Both the position numbers and the translations under genes were made by a program. Shown one piece after another: positions 18,660 through 27,151 of a DNA stretch of 64,000 nucleotides. Position 1 is the stretch's first letter. Each line of letters begins with the position of its first letter. The notes beneath the pieces are model-generated. The model was not told where the DNA came from. It did not search any database and saw only the letters and a program-made list of their open reading frames with translations. Origin of the DNA: Streptomyces sp. JH34 (lineage in GTDB: Bacteria; Actinomycetota; Actinomycetes; Streptomycetales; Streptomycetaceae); the NCBI RefSeq assembly GCF_029428875.1, contig NZ_JAJSOO010000001.1, forward strand, positions 4,340,001 through 4,404,000. Direction: 5' to 3'.

Positions 18660-19333
18660 CCCGTGTACTGCTCGCCGAGGACGACGCATCCATCTCGGAG
18701 CCACTGGCCCGCGCCCTGCGTCGTGAGGGTTACGAGGTCGAGGTCCGTGAGGACGGTCCGACCGCACTCGACGCCGGACTCCAGGGAGGCGTCGACCTGG
18801 TCGTCCTCGACCTGGGGCTTCCCGGCATGGACGGCCTGGAGGTCGCCAGGCGACTGCGGGCCGACGGCCACGCAGTGCCGATCCTGGTGCTGACCGCACG
18901 CGCCGACGAGGTCGACACCGTGGTCGGCCTGGACGCCGGCGCCGACGACTACGTGACCAAGCCCTTCCGCCTCGCCGAGCTCCTCGCCCGGGTCCGGGCC
19001 CTGCTCCGCCGCGGAGCGGTCGAGCCGGCCCCGCAGCCCGCGACGCACGGTGTCAGGATCGACGTCGAGTCGCACCGGGCCTGGATGGGCGACGAGGAAC
19101 TCCAGCTCACCGCCAAGGAGTTCGACCTGCTCCGGGTCCTCGTCCGGGACGCCGGCCGGGTCGTCACCCGCGACCAGCTGATGCGCGAGGTCTGGGACAC
19201 CACCTGGTGGTCCTCCACCAAGACCCTCGACATGCACATCTCCTGGCTGCGCAAGAAGCTCGGCGACGACGCGGCCAATCCGCGGTACATCGCCACCGTC
19301 CGGGGCGTCGGCTTCCGGTTCGAGAAGAGCTGA
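18656..19333 (+). CDS. OmpR/PhoB-family two-component response regulator
   Basis: A 225-residue protein. The receiver domain occupies residues 1-118: acidic pocket EDD at 8-10, phospho-acceptor Asp52 in LDLGLPGMDG, Thr and Lys of LVLTARAD and DDYVTKPFR. A winged-helix OmpR domain follows (ELQLTAKEFDLLRVL, RGVGFRF). The cognate kinase follows after 14 nt. The start lacks a ribosome site: either it is leaderless (TACCAT at 18645-18650, six nt before the ATG) or coupled to a short upstream frame. The stimulus is unknown. Confidence 0.92.
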   Translation: MTRVLLAEDDASISEPLARALRREGYEVEVREDGPTALDAGLQGGVDLVVLDLGLPGMDGLEVARRLRADGHAVPILVLTARADEVDTVVGLDAGADDYVTKPFRLAELLARVRALLRRGAVEPAPQPATHGVRIDVESHRAWMGDEELQLTAKEFDLLRVLVRDAGRVVTRDQLMREVWDTTWWSSTKTLDMHISWLRKKLGDDAANPRYIATVRGVGFRFEKS

Positions 19334-19347
19334 CGTACAGAACACTC

Positions 19348-20616
19348 ATGCGCCGCCGACTGATCAACTCCACGCTCGCCGTGGTGCTCGTCGTGATCGC
19401 CGTCTTCGGCGTGTCCCTCGTCATCGTCGAGACCCGCACCATCAGCAACAGCGCCCAGGAGAGCGTCGACGCGGAGGCCTTCCGGCTGATCAGCGTCGTC
19501 GAGAGCCGGCTGCTCGGTGCCGAGCGGATCACCCCCCAGGTCCTCGCCGAGCAGGTGGACCCCAGCCGCTACGCCCGCGTCGAGATCCCGGGGCGGTCCC
19601 CGATCGAGGTCGGCGAGCGCCCCGCGGACGGCGACTCGATCCGCAGTACGGAGACGGGGGAACAGGGCGAGAAGGTCACCGTCGAGGAGTCCCGCTCCAC
19701 CGTGACGCGGGAGGTCGGCCGGACCCTGCTGATCATCGGGGCGGTGGCCCTGCTCGCCATCATCTCCGCCGTGCTCCTCGCCGTGCGCCAGGCCGACCGG
19801 CTGACCTCCCCGCTCACCGACCTCGCCGAGACAGCCGAGCGCCTCGGATCGGGCGACCCGCGTCCGCGGCACAAGCGGTACGGGGTGGCGGAGCTGGACC
19901 GGGTCGCCGACGTCCTGGACTCCTCCGCCGAACGGATCGCCCGGATGCTGACGGCGGAGCGGCGCCTGGCCGCGGACGCCTCGCACCAGCTCCGTACGCC
20001 CCTGACGGCCCTCTCCATGCGGATCGAGGAGATCTCGGTCACCGACGACCCCGACACGGTGAAGGAGGAGGCGAACATCGCGCTCACCCAGGTCGAGCGG
20101 CTGACCGACGTGGTGCAGCGGCTCCTGACCAACGCCCGTGACCCGCGTACCGGCTCCGCCGTCGTCTTCGACCTCGACGAGATCGTCAAGCAGCAGATCG
20201 AGGAGTGGCGCCCGGCCTACCGCAGTGCGGGCCGCGCCGTCGTCTGCTCGGGCAAGCAAGGACTGGAGGCCGTCGGGACGCCCGGCGCCGTGGCCCAGGT
20301 GCTCGCCGCCCTGATCGAGAACTCGCTGATGCACGGCGGTGGCACGGTCGCGCTGCGCACCCGTGTCACCGGCAACCAGGTCGTCGTGGAGGTCACCGAC
20401 GAGGGCCCCGGCGTCCCCGCCGACCTCGGGGCGCGGATCTTCGAGCGCACCATCAGCGGCCGGAACTCCACCGGGATCGGCCTCGCGGTGGCCCGGGACC
20501 TCGCCGAGGCCGACGGCGGCCGGCTCGAACTGCTCCAGCAGCAGCCACCGGTCTTCGCCCTCTTCCTCAGCCGCGTCGTGCCCAGCCGCAAGGAGTACGT
20601 GCGTCCCGTGCGCTGA
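19348..20616 (+). CDS. Two-component sensor histidine kinase
   Basis: A 422-residue kinase with two membrane helices (about 8-28 and 125-147) flanking a roughly 95-residue extracytoplasmic sensor, a HAMP linker, the H-box DASHQLRTPL (His213), and the ATPase domain with ENSLMHGG (N box), DEGPGVP (G1) and GIGLAVARDLAE (G2). ATG 19348 is 14 nt after the regulator stop, with only a weak ribosome site, consistent with coupling. It presumably phosphorylates Asp52 of the upstream regulator. Confidence 0.92.
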   Translation: MRRRLINSTLAVVLVVIAVFGVSLVIVETRTISNSAQESVDAEAFRLISVVESRLLGAERITPQVLAEQVDPSRYARVEIPGRSPIEVGERPADGDSIRSTETGEQGEKVTVEESRSTVTREVGRTLLIIGAVALLAIISAVLLAVRQADRLTSPLTDLAETAERLGSGDPRPRHKRYGVAELDRVADVLDSSAERIARMLTAERRLAADASHQLRTPLTALSMRIEEISVTDDPDTVKEEANIALTQVERLTDVVQRLLTNARDPRTGSAVVFDLDEIVKQQIEEWRPAYRSAGRAVVCSGKQGLEAVGTPGAVAQVLAALIENSLMHGGGTVALRTRVTGNQVVVEVTDEGPGVPADLGARIFERTISGRNSTGIGLAVARDLAEADGGRLELLQQQPPVFALFLSRVVPSRKEYVRPVR

Positions 20617-20652
20617 GCCCTCCGGGCGCAGGCGCGGTGGCAGGCGCCGTCG

Positions 20653-21171
20653 TCAGTGTGGCACCGGGCCGGGCGCTACCTCGTCGGAGGGTCGTCGCTG
20701 CTCCAGAAACCGCTCCGCGTCGAGCACGGCCTCCTTGGCGGGCAGCGCCCGGAACACCCAGGTGCGGTAGGACCAGAACCGGAACAGCGTGGCGATGCCG
20801 ATGCCGAGGATCTTGAACACGTTGCTCTGGACCGGGCTGTTCCACCCGAAGCCGTACGTCGCCGCGTAGAGCACGCCCGTCTCGATCACCGCACCGACGG
20901 CGCTGAACAGCAGGAACAGCGTCAGCTCCCGGGTCCGGCCGGTCTTGTCGCGGTCCCGGTAGGTCCAGTAGCGGAAGCCGACGTAGTTGAAGAGGATGGC
21001 GACGACCGTCCCCATCAGACCGGCCCGCACCACCGGGATATCCGTGGTGCGCCAGATCAGGTTGGAGACGGCGATGTTCACGACCAGCCCGAGGGCGCCG
21101 ACCGCGCCGAACTTGGCGACCTCCCGTGCCAGCAGATCAAGCCGGGCCCGCAGTGCGCCCCGTTCGCTCAT
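20653..21171 (-). CDS. GtrA-family membrane protein
   Basis: A 172-residue protein with four hydrophobic segments, starting FGAVGALGLVVNIAVSNLIW and ending in the typical FRFWSYRTWVF. GtrA-like proteins assist transfer or flipping of polyprenyl-linked sugars for wall glycans. It is convergent with the histidine kinase and divergent from purK. The ATG at 21171 has a weak ribosome site (GATCACC). Its partner glycosyltransferase is not adjacent. Confidence 0.85.
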   Translation of the reverse strand: MSERGALRARLDLLAREVAKFGAVGALGLVVNIAVSNLIWRTTDIPVVRAGLMGTVVAILFNYVGFRYWTYRDRDKTGRTRELTLFLLFSAVGAVIETGVLYAATYGFGWNSPVQSNVFKILGIGIATLFRFWSYRTWVFRALPAKEAVLDAERFLEQRRPSDEVAPGPVPH

Positions 21172-21336
21172 GGTGATCGCTCAGCCCCGTCCGGTCGTTT
21201 CCGTCAACCCGGCCATGCTAACCAGCCCTCCCGTGTGATGCCTGTGAGCCCTGGGGACCGCGTGACGAGGGAGTCGGCCGGGTCCCGGAAGGAGAGGGTG
21301 AGGGGGACCTTCCGCACGCCCGATACCCTGGTACGC

Positions 21337-22476
21337 GTGACGTTCCCTGTAGTCGGCATGGTCGGCGGCGGTCAGCTCGCCCGTATGACCCATGAGGCGG
21401 GCATCCCCCTCGGCCTGAAATTCAAGCTCCTCAGTGACACACCCCAGGATTCGGCCGCCCAGGTGGTCGGAGAGGTCGTCGTCGGCGACTACCGCGACCT
21501 GGAGACGCTGCGCGCCTTCGCCCGCGGCTGCGATGTGATCACCTTCGACCACGAGCACGTGCCGACCGAGCACCTGCGGGCCCTGGAGGCGGACGGCATT
21601 CCCGTGCGCCCCGGCCCCGACGCCCTGGTGCACGCCCAGGACAAGGGGGTCATGCGCGCCAAGCTCACGGAGATCGGCGCACCCTGCCCCCGCCACCGCA
21701 TCGTCGCCGACCCGGCGGACGCCGCGGCCTTCGCCGACGAGGTGGGGGGCTTCCCCGTCATCCTCAAGACGGTCCGCGGGGGCTACGACGGCAAGGGCGT
21801 CTGGGTGGTCCGCTCCGAGGCGGACGCAGCCGAGCCCTTCCGCGCCGGTGTCCCCGTGCTCGCCGAGGAGAAGGTCGACTTTACCCGCGAGCTCGCGGCC
21901 AACATCGTCCGCTCGCCGCACGGCCAGGCCGTCGCCTACCCCGTCGTGGAGTCCATCCAGGTCGACGGGGTCTGCGACACCGTCATCGCCCCGGCGCCCG
22001 ACCTGGACGAACGCCTCGCGGGCGAGGCCCAGCAGCTCGCCCTGCGGATCGCCGCCGAGCTCGGCGTGGTGGGCCACCTCGCGGTCGAGCTCTTCGAGAC
22101 GCGCGATGGGCGCATCCTCGTCAACGAGCTCGCGATGCGCCCGCACAACTCCGGGCACTGGACCCAGGACGGCGCGGTCACCTCGCAGTTCGCCAACCAC
22201 GTGCGGGCCGTCCTGGACCTCCCGCTCGGCGACCCCCGCCCGCGCGCCACCTGGACGGTCATGTCCAACGTCCTCGGCGGCGACTACCCGGACATGTACC
22301 AGGCGTACCTGCACTGCATGGCCCGCGACCCGCAGCTCAAGATCCACATGTACGGAAAGGACGTGAAGCCCGGCCGCAAGGTGGGCCACGTCAACACCTA
22401 CGGCGACGATCTGGCGGACGTGCGTGAGCGCGCCCGGCACGCGGCCGACTACCTGCGAGGAACGATCACCGAATGA
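21337..22476 (+). CDS. purK: N5-carboxyaminoimidazole ribonucleotide synthase
   Basis: A 379-residue ATP-grasp enzyme converting AIR, ATP and bicarbonate to N5-CAIR in purine synthesis. Motifs: GMVGGGQLARM (N-terminal nucleotide fold), FDHEHVP, LKTVRGGYDGKG (ATP-grasp loop) and NELAMRPHNSGHWT near the metal site. GTG 21337 has no ribosome site, but TACCCT at 21324-21329 is suitably placed for a leaderless transcript. It overlaps purE by 4 nt (ATGA). Confidence 0.95.
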   Translation: MTFPVVGMVGGGQLARMTHEAGIPLGLKFKLLSDTPQDSAAQVVGEVVVGDYRDLETLRAFARGCDVITFDHEHVPTEHLRALEADGIPVRPGPDALVHAQDKGVMRAKLTEIGAPCPRHRIVADPADAAAFADEVGGFPVILKTVRGGYDGKGVWVVRSEADAAEPFRAGVPVLAEEKVDFTRELAANIVRSPHGQAVAYPVVESIQVDGVCDTVIAPAPDLDERLAGEAQQLALRIAAELGVVGHLAVELFETRDGRILVNELAMRPHNSGHWTQDGAVTSQFANHVRAVLDLPLGDPRPRATWTVMSNVLGGDYPDMYQAYLHCMARDPQLKIHMYGKDVKPGRKVGHVNTYGDDLADVRERARHAADYLRGTITE

Positions 22477-23009
22477 CCGCACCAGGCTCCGCCCCCGTCG
22501 TCGGCATCGTCATGGGCTCGGACTCCGACTGGCCCGTGATGGAAGCGGCCGCCAAGGCCCTCGGCGAGTTCGAGATCCCGTACGAGGTCGACGTCGTCTC
22601 CGCCCACCGCATGCCGCACGAGATGATCGCGTACGGCGAGTCGGCGGCGGACCGCGGTCTCAAGGCGGTCATCGCGGGAGCGGGAGGCGCGGCCCACCTG
22701 CCCGGCATGCTCGCCTCCGTCACCCCGCTGCCCGTGATCGGCGTCCCGGTCCCGCTGAAGTACCTCGACGGCATGGACAGCCTGCTGTCCATCGTCCAGA
22801 TGCCGGCCGGTGTCCCCGTGGCCACCGTGTCCGTCGGCGGCGCCCGCAACGCCGGGCTGCTCGCCGCCCGCATCCTCGCCGCCCACGACGGCGAGCTCCT
22901 CGCACGGATGAAGGACTTCCAGCAGGAGCTCAAGGACCAGGCGACGGAGAAGGGCAAGCGGCTGCGCGCCAAGACCCAGGGCGCGGACCACTTCGGCTTC
23001 GGGAAGTAG
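22473..23009 (+). CDS. purE: N5-CAIR mutase (PurE class I)
   Basis: A 178-residue enzyme converting N5-CAIR to CAIR. Visible are the phosphate loop GIVMGSDSDWPVM, SAHRMP with the catalytic His, and AGAGGAAHLPGM. The C-terminal 25 residues are Lys-rich. It starts inside the purK stop, so the two are co-translated. A dipeptidase gene follows after 7 nt. Confidence 0.95.
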   Translation: MTAPGSAPVVGIVMGSDSDWPVMEAAAKALGEFEIPYEVDVVSAHRMPHEMIAYGESAADRGLKAVIAGAGGAAHLPGMLASVTPLPVIGVPVPLKYLDGMDSLLSIVQMPAGVPVATVSVGGARNAGLLAARILAAHDGELLARMKDFQQELKDQATEKGKRLRAKTQGADHFGFGK

Positions 23010-23016
23010 GCAGGCG

Positions 23017-24210
23017 ATGGACAACCTGGACCGCGCCCGGCTGCTCCTCGCCGGCCACCCCGTCGTCGACGGCCACAACGACCTCCCCTGGGCCCTGCGC
23101 GAGCAGGTCGGCTACGACCTCGACGCCCGCGACATCTCCCGGGACCAGACCGGCACCCTGCACACCGACATCCCGCGGCTGCGGGCCGGCGGTGTCGGCG
23201 CGCAGTTCTGGTCCGTCTACGTCGCCTCCCATCTGGCCGGTGACGACGCGGTGAGCGCCACGCTGGAGCAGATCGACGTCGTCGGGGAGATGCTGGCCCG
23301 CTACCCGGACGACCTGCGCCGCGCCCTGACCGCGGACGACATGGAGAAGGCCCGCGCCGAGGGCCGTATCGCCTCCCTGATGGGGGCCGAGGGCGGCCAC
23401 TCCATCAACAACTCCCTGGCGACCCTCCGGGCCCTGCACACCCTGGGCGTCCGCTACATGACACTCACCCACAACGACAACACCGACTGGGCGGACTCGG
23501 CGACCGACTCCCCGCGCGTCGGCGGGCTGTCGGAGTTCGGCCGCGAGGTCGTGCGCGAGATGAACCGCGTCGGGATGCTGGTCGACCTCTCCCACGTGGC
23601 GGCCACCACGATGCGCGACGTGCTCGCGACCTCCGTCGCGCCGGTGATCTTCTCGCACTCCTCCGCCCGGGCGGTCTGCGACCACCCGCGCAACATCCCC
23701 GACGACGTGCTGCGGATGCTCGCCGCCAACGGCGGCGTGGCCATGGCGACCTTCGTGCCGAAGTTCGTCCTGCCCGCGGCCGTCGAGTGGACGCTCGCCG
23801 CCGACCGCAACATGCGGGAGCACGGCCTGCACCACCTGGACACCACCCCGGCCGCCATGCGGATCCACGCGGACTTCGAAGCGGTCAACCCGCGCCCGAT
23901 GGCCACCGTGGCGACGATCGCCGACCACCTCGACCACATGCGTGAGATCGCCGGGATCGACCACATCGGTGTCGGCGGCGACTACGACGGCACGGCCTTC
24001 CTCCCGCTGGGGCTGGAGGACGTCTCGGGCTATCCGCACCTGATCGCGGAGCTGCTCACCCGCGGCTGGTCGGAGACCGACCTGGCCAAGCTGACGTGGC
24101 AGAACGCCGTGCGCGTCCTGCGTGACGCGGAAGCGGTGTCCCGTGACCTGAGCGCCCGCGTCGGCCCGTCCCACGCGACGATCGACGAGCTGGACGGTCC
24201 GGCGAACTGA
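23017..24210 (+). CDS. Renal-type membrane dipeptidase (M19)
   Basis: A 397-residue zinc dipeptidase. Metal ligands are in VDGHNDLPWAL (HxD), MGAEGGHSI (bridging Glu), VDLSHVA and IFSHSSARAV (His), plus GGDYDG (Asp) near the C-terminus. M19 enzymes hydrolyse L-D or dehydro dipeptides, including wall fragments. There is no signal peptide, so it is cytoplasmic. ATG 23017 follows purE by 7 nt with GGCAGG upstream, probably one operon with purKE. Confidence 0.92.
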   Translation: MDNLDRARLLLAGHPVVDGHNDLPWALREQVGYDLDARDISRDQTGTLHTDIPRLRAGGVGAQFWSVYVASHLAGDDAVSATLEQIDVVGEMLARYPDDLRRALTADDMEKARAEGRIASLMGAEGGHSINNSLATLRALHTLGVRYMTLTHNDNTDWADSATDSPRVGGLSEFGREVVREMNRVGMLVDLSHVAATTMRDVLATSVAPVIFSHSSARAVCDHPRNIPDDVLRMLAANGGVAMATFVPKFVLPAAVEWTLAADRNMREHGLHHLDTTPAAMRIHADFEAVNPRPMATVATIADHLDHMREIAGIDHIGVGGDYDGTAFLPLGLEDVSGYPHLIAELLTRGWSETDLAKLTWQNAVRVLRDAEAVSRDLSARVGPSHATIDELDGPAN

Positions 24211-24228
24211 GTCCCGCACGGTACCGCG

Positions 24229-24262
24229 GAGGAGGCGGTGGCCCGGTGGCCACCGCCTCCTC
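24229..24262. terminator. Bidirectional terminator, 15-bp stem
   Basis: Perfect arms 24229-24243 and 24248-24262 around a CGGT loop, placed between the convergent dipeptidase and UDP-glucose dehydrogenase genes. Confidence 0.88.
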
Positions 24263-24265
24263 GCC

Positions 24266-25609
24266 TCAGGCCTTCGGCCGGCCCATGGCCCGGTAGGTCC
24301 AGCCGGCCTCGCGCCACACCGCCGGGTCGAGGGCGTTGCGTCCGTCGAGGATGATCCGCCGCCCCGTGACCTCGCCCAGCTCCGCGGCGTCCAGCTCCCG
24401 GAACTCACGCCACTCCGTCAGGTGCAGCACCACGTCCGCACCCCGCACCGCGTCCAGCGCCGTGTCCGCGTAGCCGAGGGTCGGGAAGAGCCGACGGGCG
24501 TTGTCCATGCCCTTCGGGTCGAAGACCGTCACCTGGCCGCCCTGCAGATGGATCTGCCCGGCGACGTTCAGGGCGGGCGAGTCGCGTACGTCGTCGGAGT
24601 CCGGCTTGAAGGTGGCGCCCAGCACGGCGACGCGCGTGCCCAGGAAGGACCCACCGCCCACGGCCTCGCGGGCCAGCTCCACCATGTGGCCCCGGCGTCG
24701 CATGTTGATGGAGTCGACCTCCCGCAGGAAGGTCAGCGCCTGGTCGGCGCCCAGCTCACCGGCGCGCGCCATGAAGGCCCGGATGTCCTTGGGCAGGCAG
24801 CCCCCGCCGAAGCCGATCCCGGCCCGCAGGAACTTCTTCCCGATGCGCTCGTCGTGCCCTATGGCCTCGGCGAGCTTCACCACGTCGCCGTCGGCGGCCT
24901 CGCAGACCTCGGCCATGGCGTTGATGAAGGAGATCTTGGTCGCCAGGAAGGAGTTCGCGGAGGTCTTCACCAGCTCGGCGGTCGGGAAGTCCGTCACGAC
25001 GAAGGGCGAGCCCTCGGCGACCGGTCCGGCGTAGACCTCGCGCAGCAGCTTCTCGGCCCGCTCGCTCTCGACCCCGACCACGATCCGGTCCGGGTGCAGG
25101 GTGTCCTTCACCGCGAAGCCCTCGCGGAGGAACTCGGGGTTCCAGGCCAGTTCCGCGTCGGTGCCCGCCGGTGCCAGCTCGGCCAGCCGCGCCGCGAGCC
25201 GCGCGGCGGAGCCCACCGGGACGGTCGACTTGCCCACGACCAGCGCGGGACGGGTCAGCTGCGGGGCGAGCGACTCGAAGGCGCTGTCCACGTAGCTCAT
25301 GTCACAGGCGTACTCGCCGTGCTTCTGCGGGGTGTTCACGCAGACGAAGTGGACATCGCCGAACGCGCCGATCTCTTCCCAGGAGGTGGTGAACCGCAGG
25401 CGTCCGGTGGACCCCTCGATGCCCGCCACGTGCTTCTGCAGGATCTCCTCGAGCCCCGGTTCGTACATCGGCACCCGGCCGGCCGAGAGCATCTCGATCT
25501 TCTCGGGCACCACGTCGAGCCCGAGCACTTCGAAGCCCAGCTCCGCCATGGCCGCGGCATGGGTGGCGCCGAGGTAGCCGGTGCCGATCACGGTGATCCT
25601 GAGGGCCAT
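24266..25609 (-). CDS. ugd: UDP-glucose 6-dehydrogenase
   Basis: A 447-residue NAD-dependent enzyme oxidising UDP-glucose to UDP-glucuronate. Motifs: VIGTGYLG (Rossmann loop), the EFLREG segment, and FGGGCLPKD with catalytic Cys271. Length is normal. ATG 25609 follows AGGAGCACC. UDP-glucuronate feeds teichuronic-type glycopolymers or exopolysaccharides, matching the envelope genes elsewhere in the window, though this is a single-gene unit ended by a hairpin. Confidence 0.93.
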   Translation of the reverse strand: MALRITVIGTGYLGATHAAAMAELGFEVLGLDVVPEKIEMLSAGRVPMYEPGLEEILQKHVAGIEGSTGRLRFTTSWEEIGAFGDVHFVCVNTPQKHGEYACDMSYVDSAFESLAPQLTRPALVVGKSTVPVGSAARLAARLAELAPAGTDAELAWNPEFLREGFAVKDTLHPDRIVVGVESERAEKLLREVYAGPVAEGSPFVVTDFPTAELVKTSANSFLATKISFINAMAEVCEAADGDVVKLAEAIGHDERIGKKFLRAGIGFGGGCLPKDIRAFMARAGELGADQALTFLREVDSINMRRRGHMVELAREAVGGGSFLGTRVAVLGATFKPDSDDVRDSPALNVAGQIHLQGGQVTVFDPKGMDNARRLFPTLGYADTALDAVRGADVVLHLTEWREFRELDAAELGEVTGRRIILDGRNALDPAVWREAGWTYRAMGRPKA

Positions 25610-25750
25610 GGGTGCTCCTGAACGATGCGGACAGACGTGCGGAGCCGAGCATATCCGGGCGGGCGGAACGCCGGTTTCCGGCCGCCGCCGGGGCTGTCGG
25701 CAAGCTCACGTGCCGCGCCCGTATGCCTCGGCTCGACCAGGCCATTAAAA

Positions 25751-25776
25751 TTGGGTTACTTAACGGTAGTTAGCAT
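25751..25776 (+). promoter_or_regulatory. AT-rich promoter/operator candidate of the acyl-CoA dehydrogenase gene
   Basis: The sequence TTGGGTTACTTAACGG and the following TAGTTAGCAT stand out in G/C-rich DNA. Outer positions around the centre are symmetrical (TxACT ... AGTxA), as in TetR-family operators that often control fatty-acid genes. TAGCAT at 25771-25776 could be a -10, nine nt before the GTG. Spacing to TTGGGT is only 14 nt, so the promoter call is weak. Confidence 0.35.
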
Positions 25777-25785
25777 CCTTGGGGA

Positions 25786-26952
25786 GTGAACGTCTTGGCG
25801 GGTTCGACCGATTTCGACCTGTACCGTCCGGCCGAGGAGCACGACATGCTCCGCGAGACGATCCGTTCGCTCGCCGAGGCGAAGATCGCCCCGCACGCCG
25901 CCGCGGTGGACGAGGAGGCGCGCTTCCCGCAGGAGGCGCTGGACGCCCTCGTCGCCTCCGACCTGCACGCGGTCCACGTCCCGGAGGAGTACGGCGGCGC
26001 GGGCGCCGACGCGCTGGCCACGGTCATCGTGATCGAGGAGGTGGCCCGCGTCTGCGCGTCCTCCTCCCTCATCCCGGCCGTGAACAAGCTGGGCTCGCTC
26101 CCGGTGATCCTCTCCGGCTCCGAGGACCTCAAGAAGAAGTATCTGGGCCCGCTGGCCAAGGGCGACGCGATGTTCTCGTACGCCCTGTCGGAGCCGGACG
26201 CCGGTTCCGACGCCGCGGGCATGAAGACCAAGGCCGTCCGCGACGGCGACTTCTGGGTCCTCAACGGTGTGAAGCGCTGGATCACCAACGCGGGCGAGTC
26301 CGAGTACTACACGGTCATGGCCGTGACCGACCCGGAGAAGCGCTCCAAGGGCATCTCGGCGTTCGTCGTCGAGAAGTCCGACGAGGGCGTCTCCTTCGGC
26401 GCCCCGGAGAAGAAGCTCGGCATCAAGGGCTCCCCGACGCGCGAGGTCTACCTCGACAACGTCCGCATCCCCGCCGACCGCATGATCGGCGAGGAGGGCA
26501 CCGGCTTCGCCACCGCGATGAAGACCCTGGACCACACCCGCATCACGATCGCGGCCCAGGCCCTCGGCATCGCGCAGGGCGCCCTCGACTACGCCAAGGG
26601 CTACGTCCAGGAGCGCAAGCAGTTCGGCAAGCCGATCGCCGACTTCCAGGGCATCCAGTTCATGCTCGCCGACATGGCGATGAAGCTGGAGGCGGCCCGT
26701 CAGCTCACCTACTCGGCGGCCGCCAAGTCCCAGCGCGTCGACGGCGACCTGACCTTCTTCGGTGCCGCGGCCAAGTGCTTCGCCTCCGACGTCGCGATGG
26801 AGGTCACCACGGACGCCGTGCAGCTGCTCGGCGGCTACGGCTACACGCGGGACTACCCGGTCGAGCGTATGATGCGCGACGCCAAGATCACCCAGATTTA
26901 TGAAGGCACGAATCAGGTGCAGCGGATCGTGATGGCCAGGAACCTGCCGTAG
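25786..26952 (+). CDS. Acyl-CoA dehydrogenase
   Basis: A 388-residue FAD-dependent flavoenzyme oxidising acyl-CoA to trans-2-enoyl-CoA. Signatures: FSYALSEPDAGSDAAGMKT (flavin/substrate segment), RKQFGKPIADFQ, QLLGGYGYTRDYPVE and the C-terminal IYEGTNQVQRIV with the short/branched-chain-type catalytic Glu region nearby. GTG 25786 follows TTGGGGA. Chain length is not predictable. The integrative-element remnant begins about 150 nt downstream. Confidence 0.93.
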   Translation: MNVLAGSTDFDLYRPAEEHDMLRETIRSLAEAKIAPHAAAVDEEARFPQEALDALVASDLHAVHVPEEYGGAGADALATVIVIEEVARVCASSSLIPAVNKLGSLPVILSGSEDLKKKYLGPLAKGDAMFSYALSEPDAGSDAAGMKTKAVRDGDFWVLNGVKRWITNAGESEYYTVMAVTDPEKRSKGISAFVVEKSDEGVSFGAPEKKLGIKGSPTREVYLDNVRIPADRMIGEEGTGFATAMKTLDHTRITIAAQALGIAQGALDYAKGYVQERKQFGKPIADFQGIQFMLADMAMKLEAARQLTYSAAAKSQRVDGDLTFFGAAAKCFASDVAMEVTTDAVQLLGGYGYTRDYPVERMMRDAKITQIYEGTNQVQRIVMARNLP

Positions 26953-26961
26953 CAGGGTTTT

Positions 26962-27101
26962 TGCAGGTCAGAGGATGTTTCGAGGGTTCGATGGGGCATC
27001 GTTGGCCTTCTGTCCGTTGCGGCCCGATCAGGCCCGTTCCTGAGCGTCATGCTGGGGGAATCCTGGGTGGGCGCCGGGTTGAAAATGGCCACTGACCTGC
27101 A
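26962..27101. repeat. 9-bp inverted repeat flanking the integrase terminator region
   Basis: TGCAGGTCA at 26962-26970 recurs as the exact complement at 27093-27101, between the acyl-CoA dehydrogenase stop and the integrase stop. This is where an attachment site with arm-type integrase sites would lie. No matching core repeat was found on the other side of the element, so att assignment is tentative. Confidence 0.35.
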
Positions 27102-27110
27102 CAAACAACG

Positions 27111-27137
27111 CAGCCCCCGGCGTGATGTCGGGGGCTG
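27111..27137 (-). terminator. Terminator of the integrase gene
   Basis: CAGCCCCCG (27111-27119) and its complement (27129-27137) with a 9-nt loop, 14 nt past the integrase stop on the minus strand. Confidence 0.75.
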
Positions 27138-27151
27138 TTGTCGTACACGGG

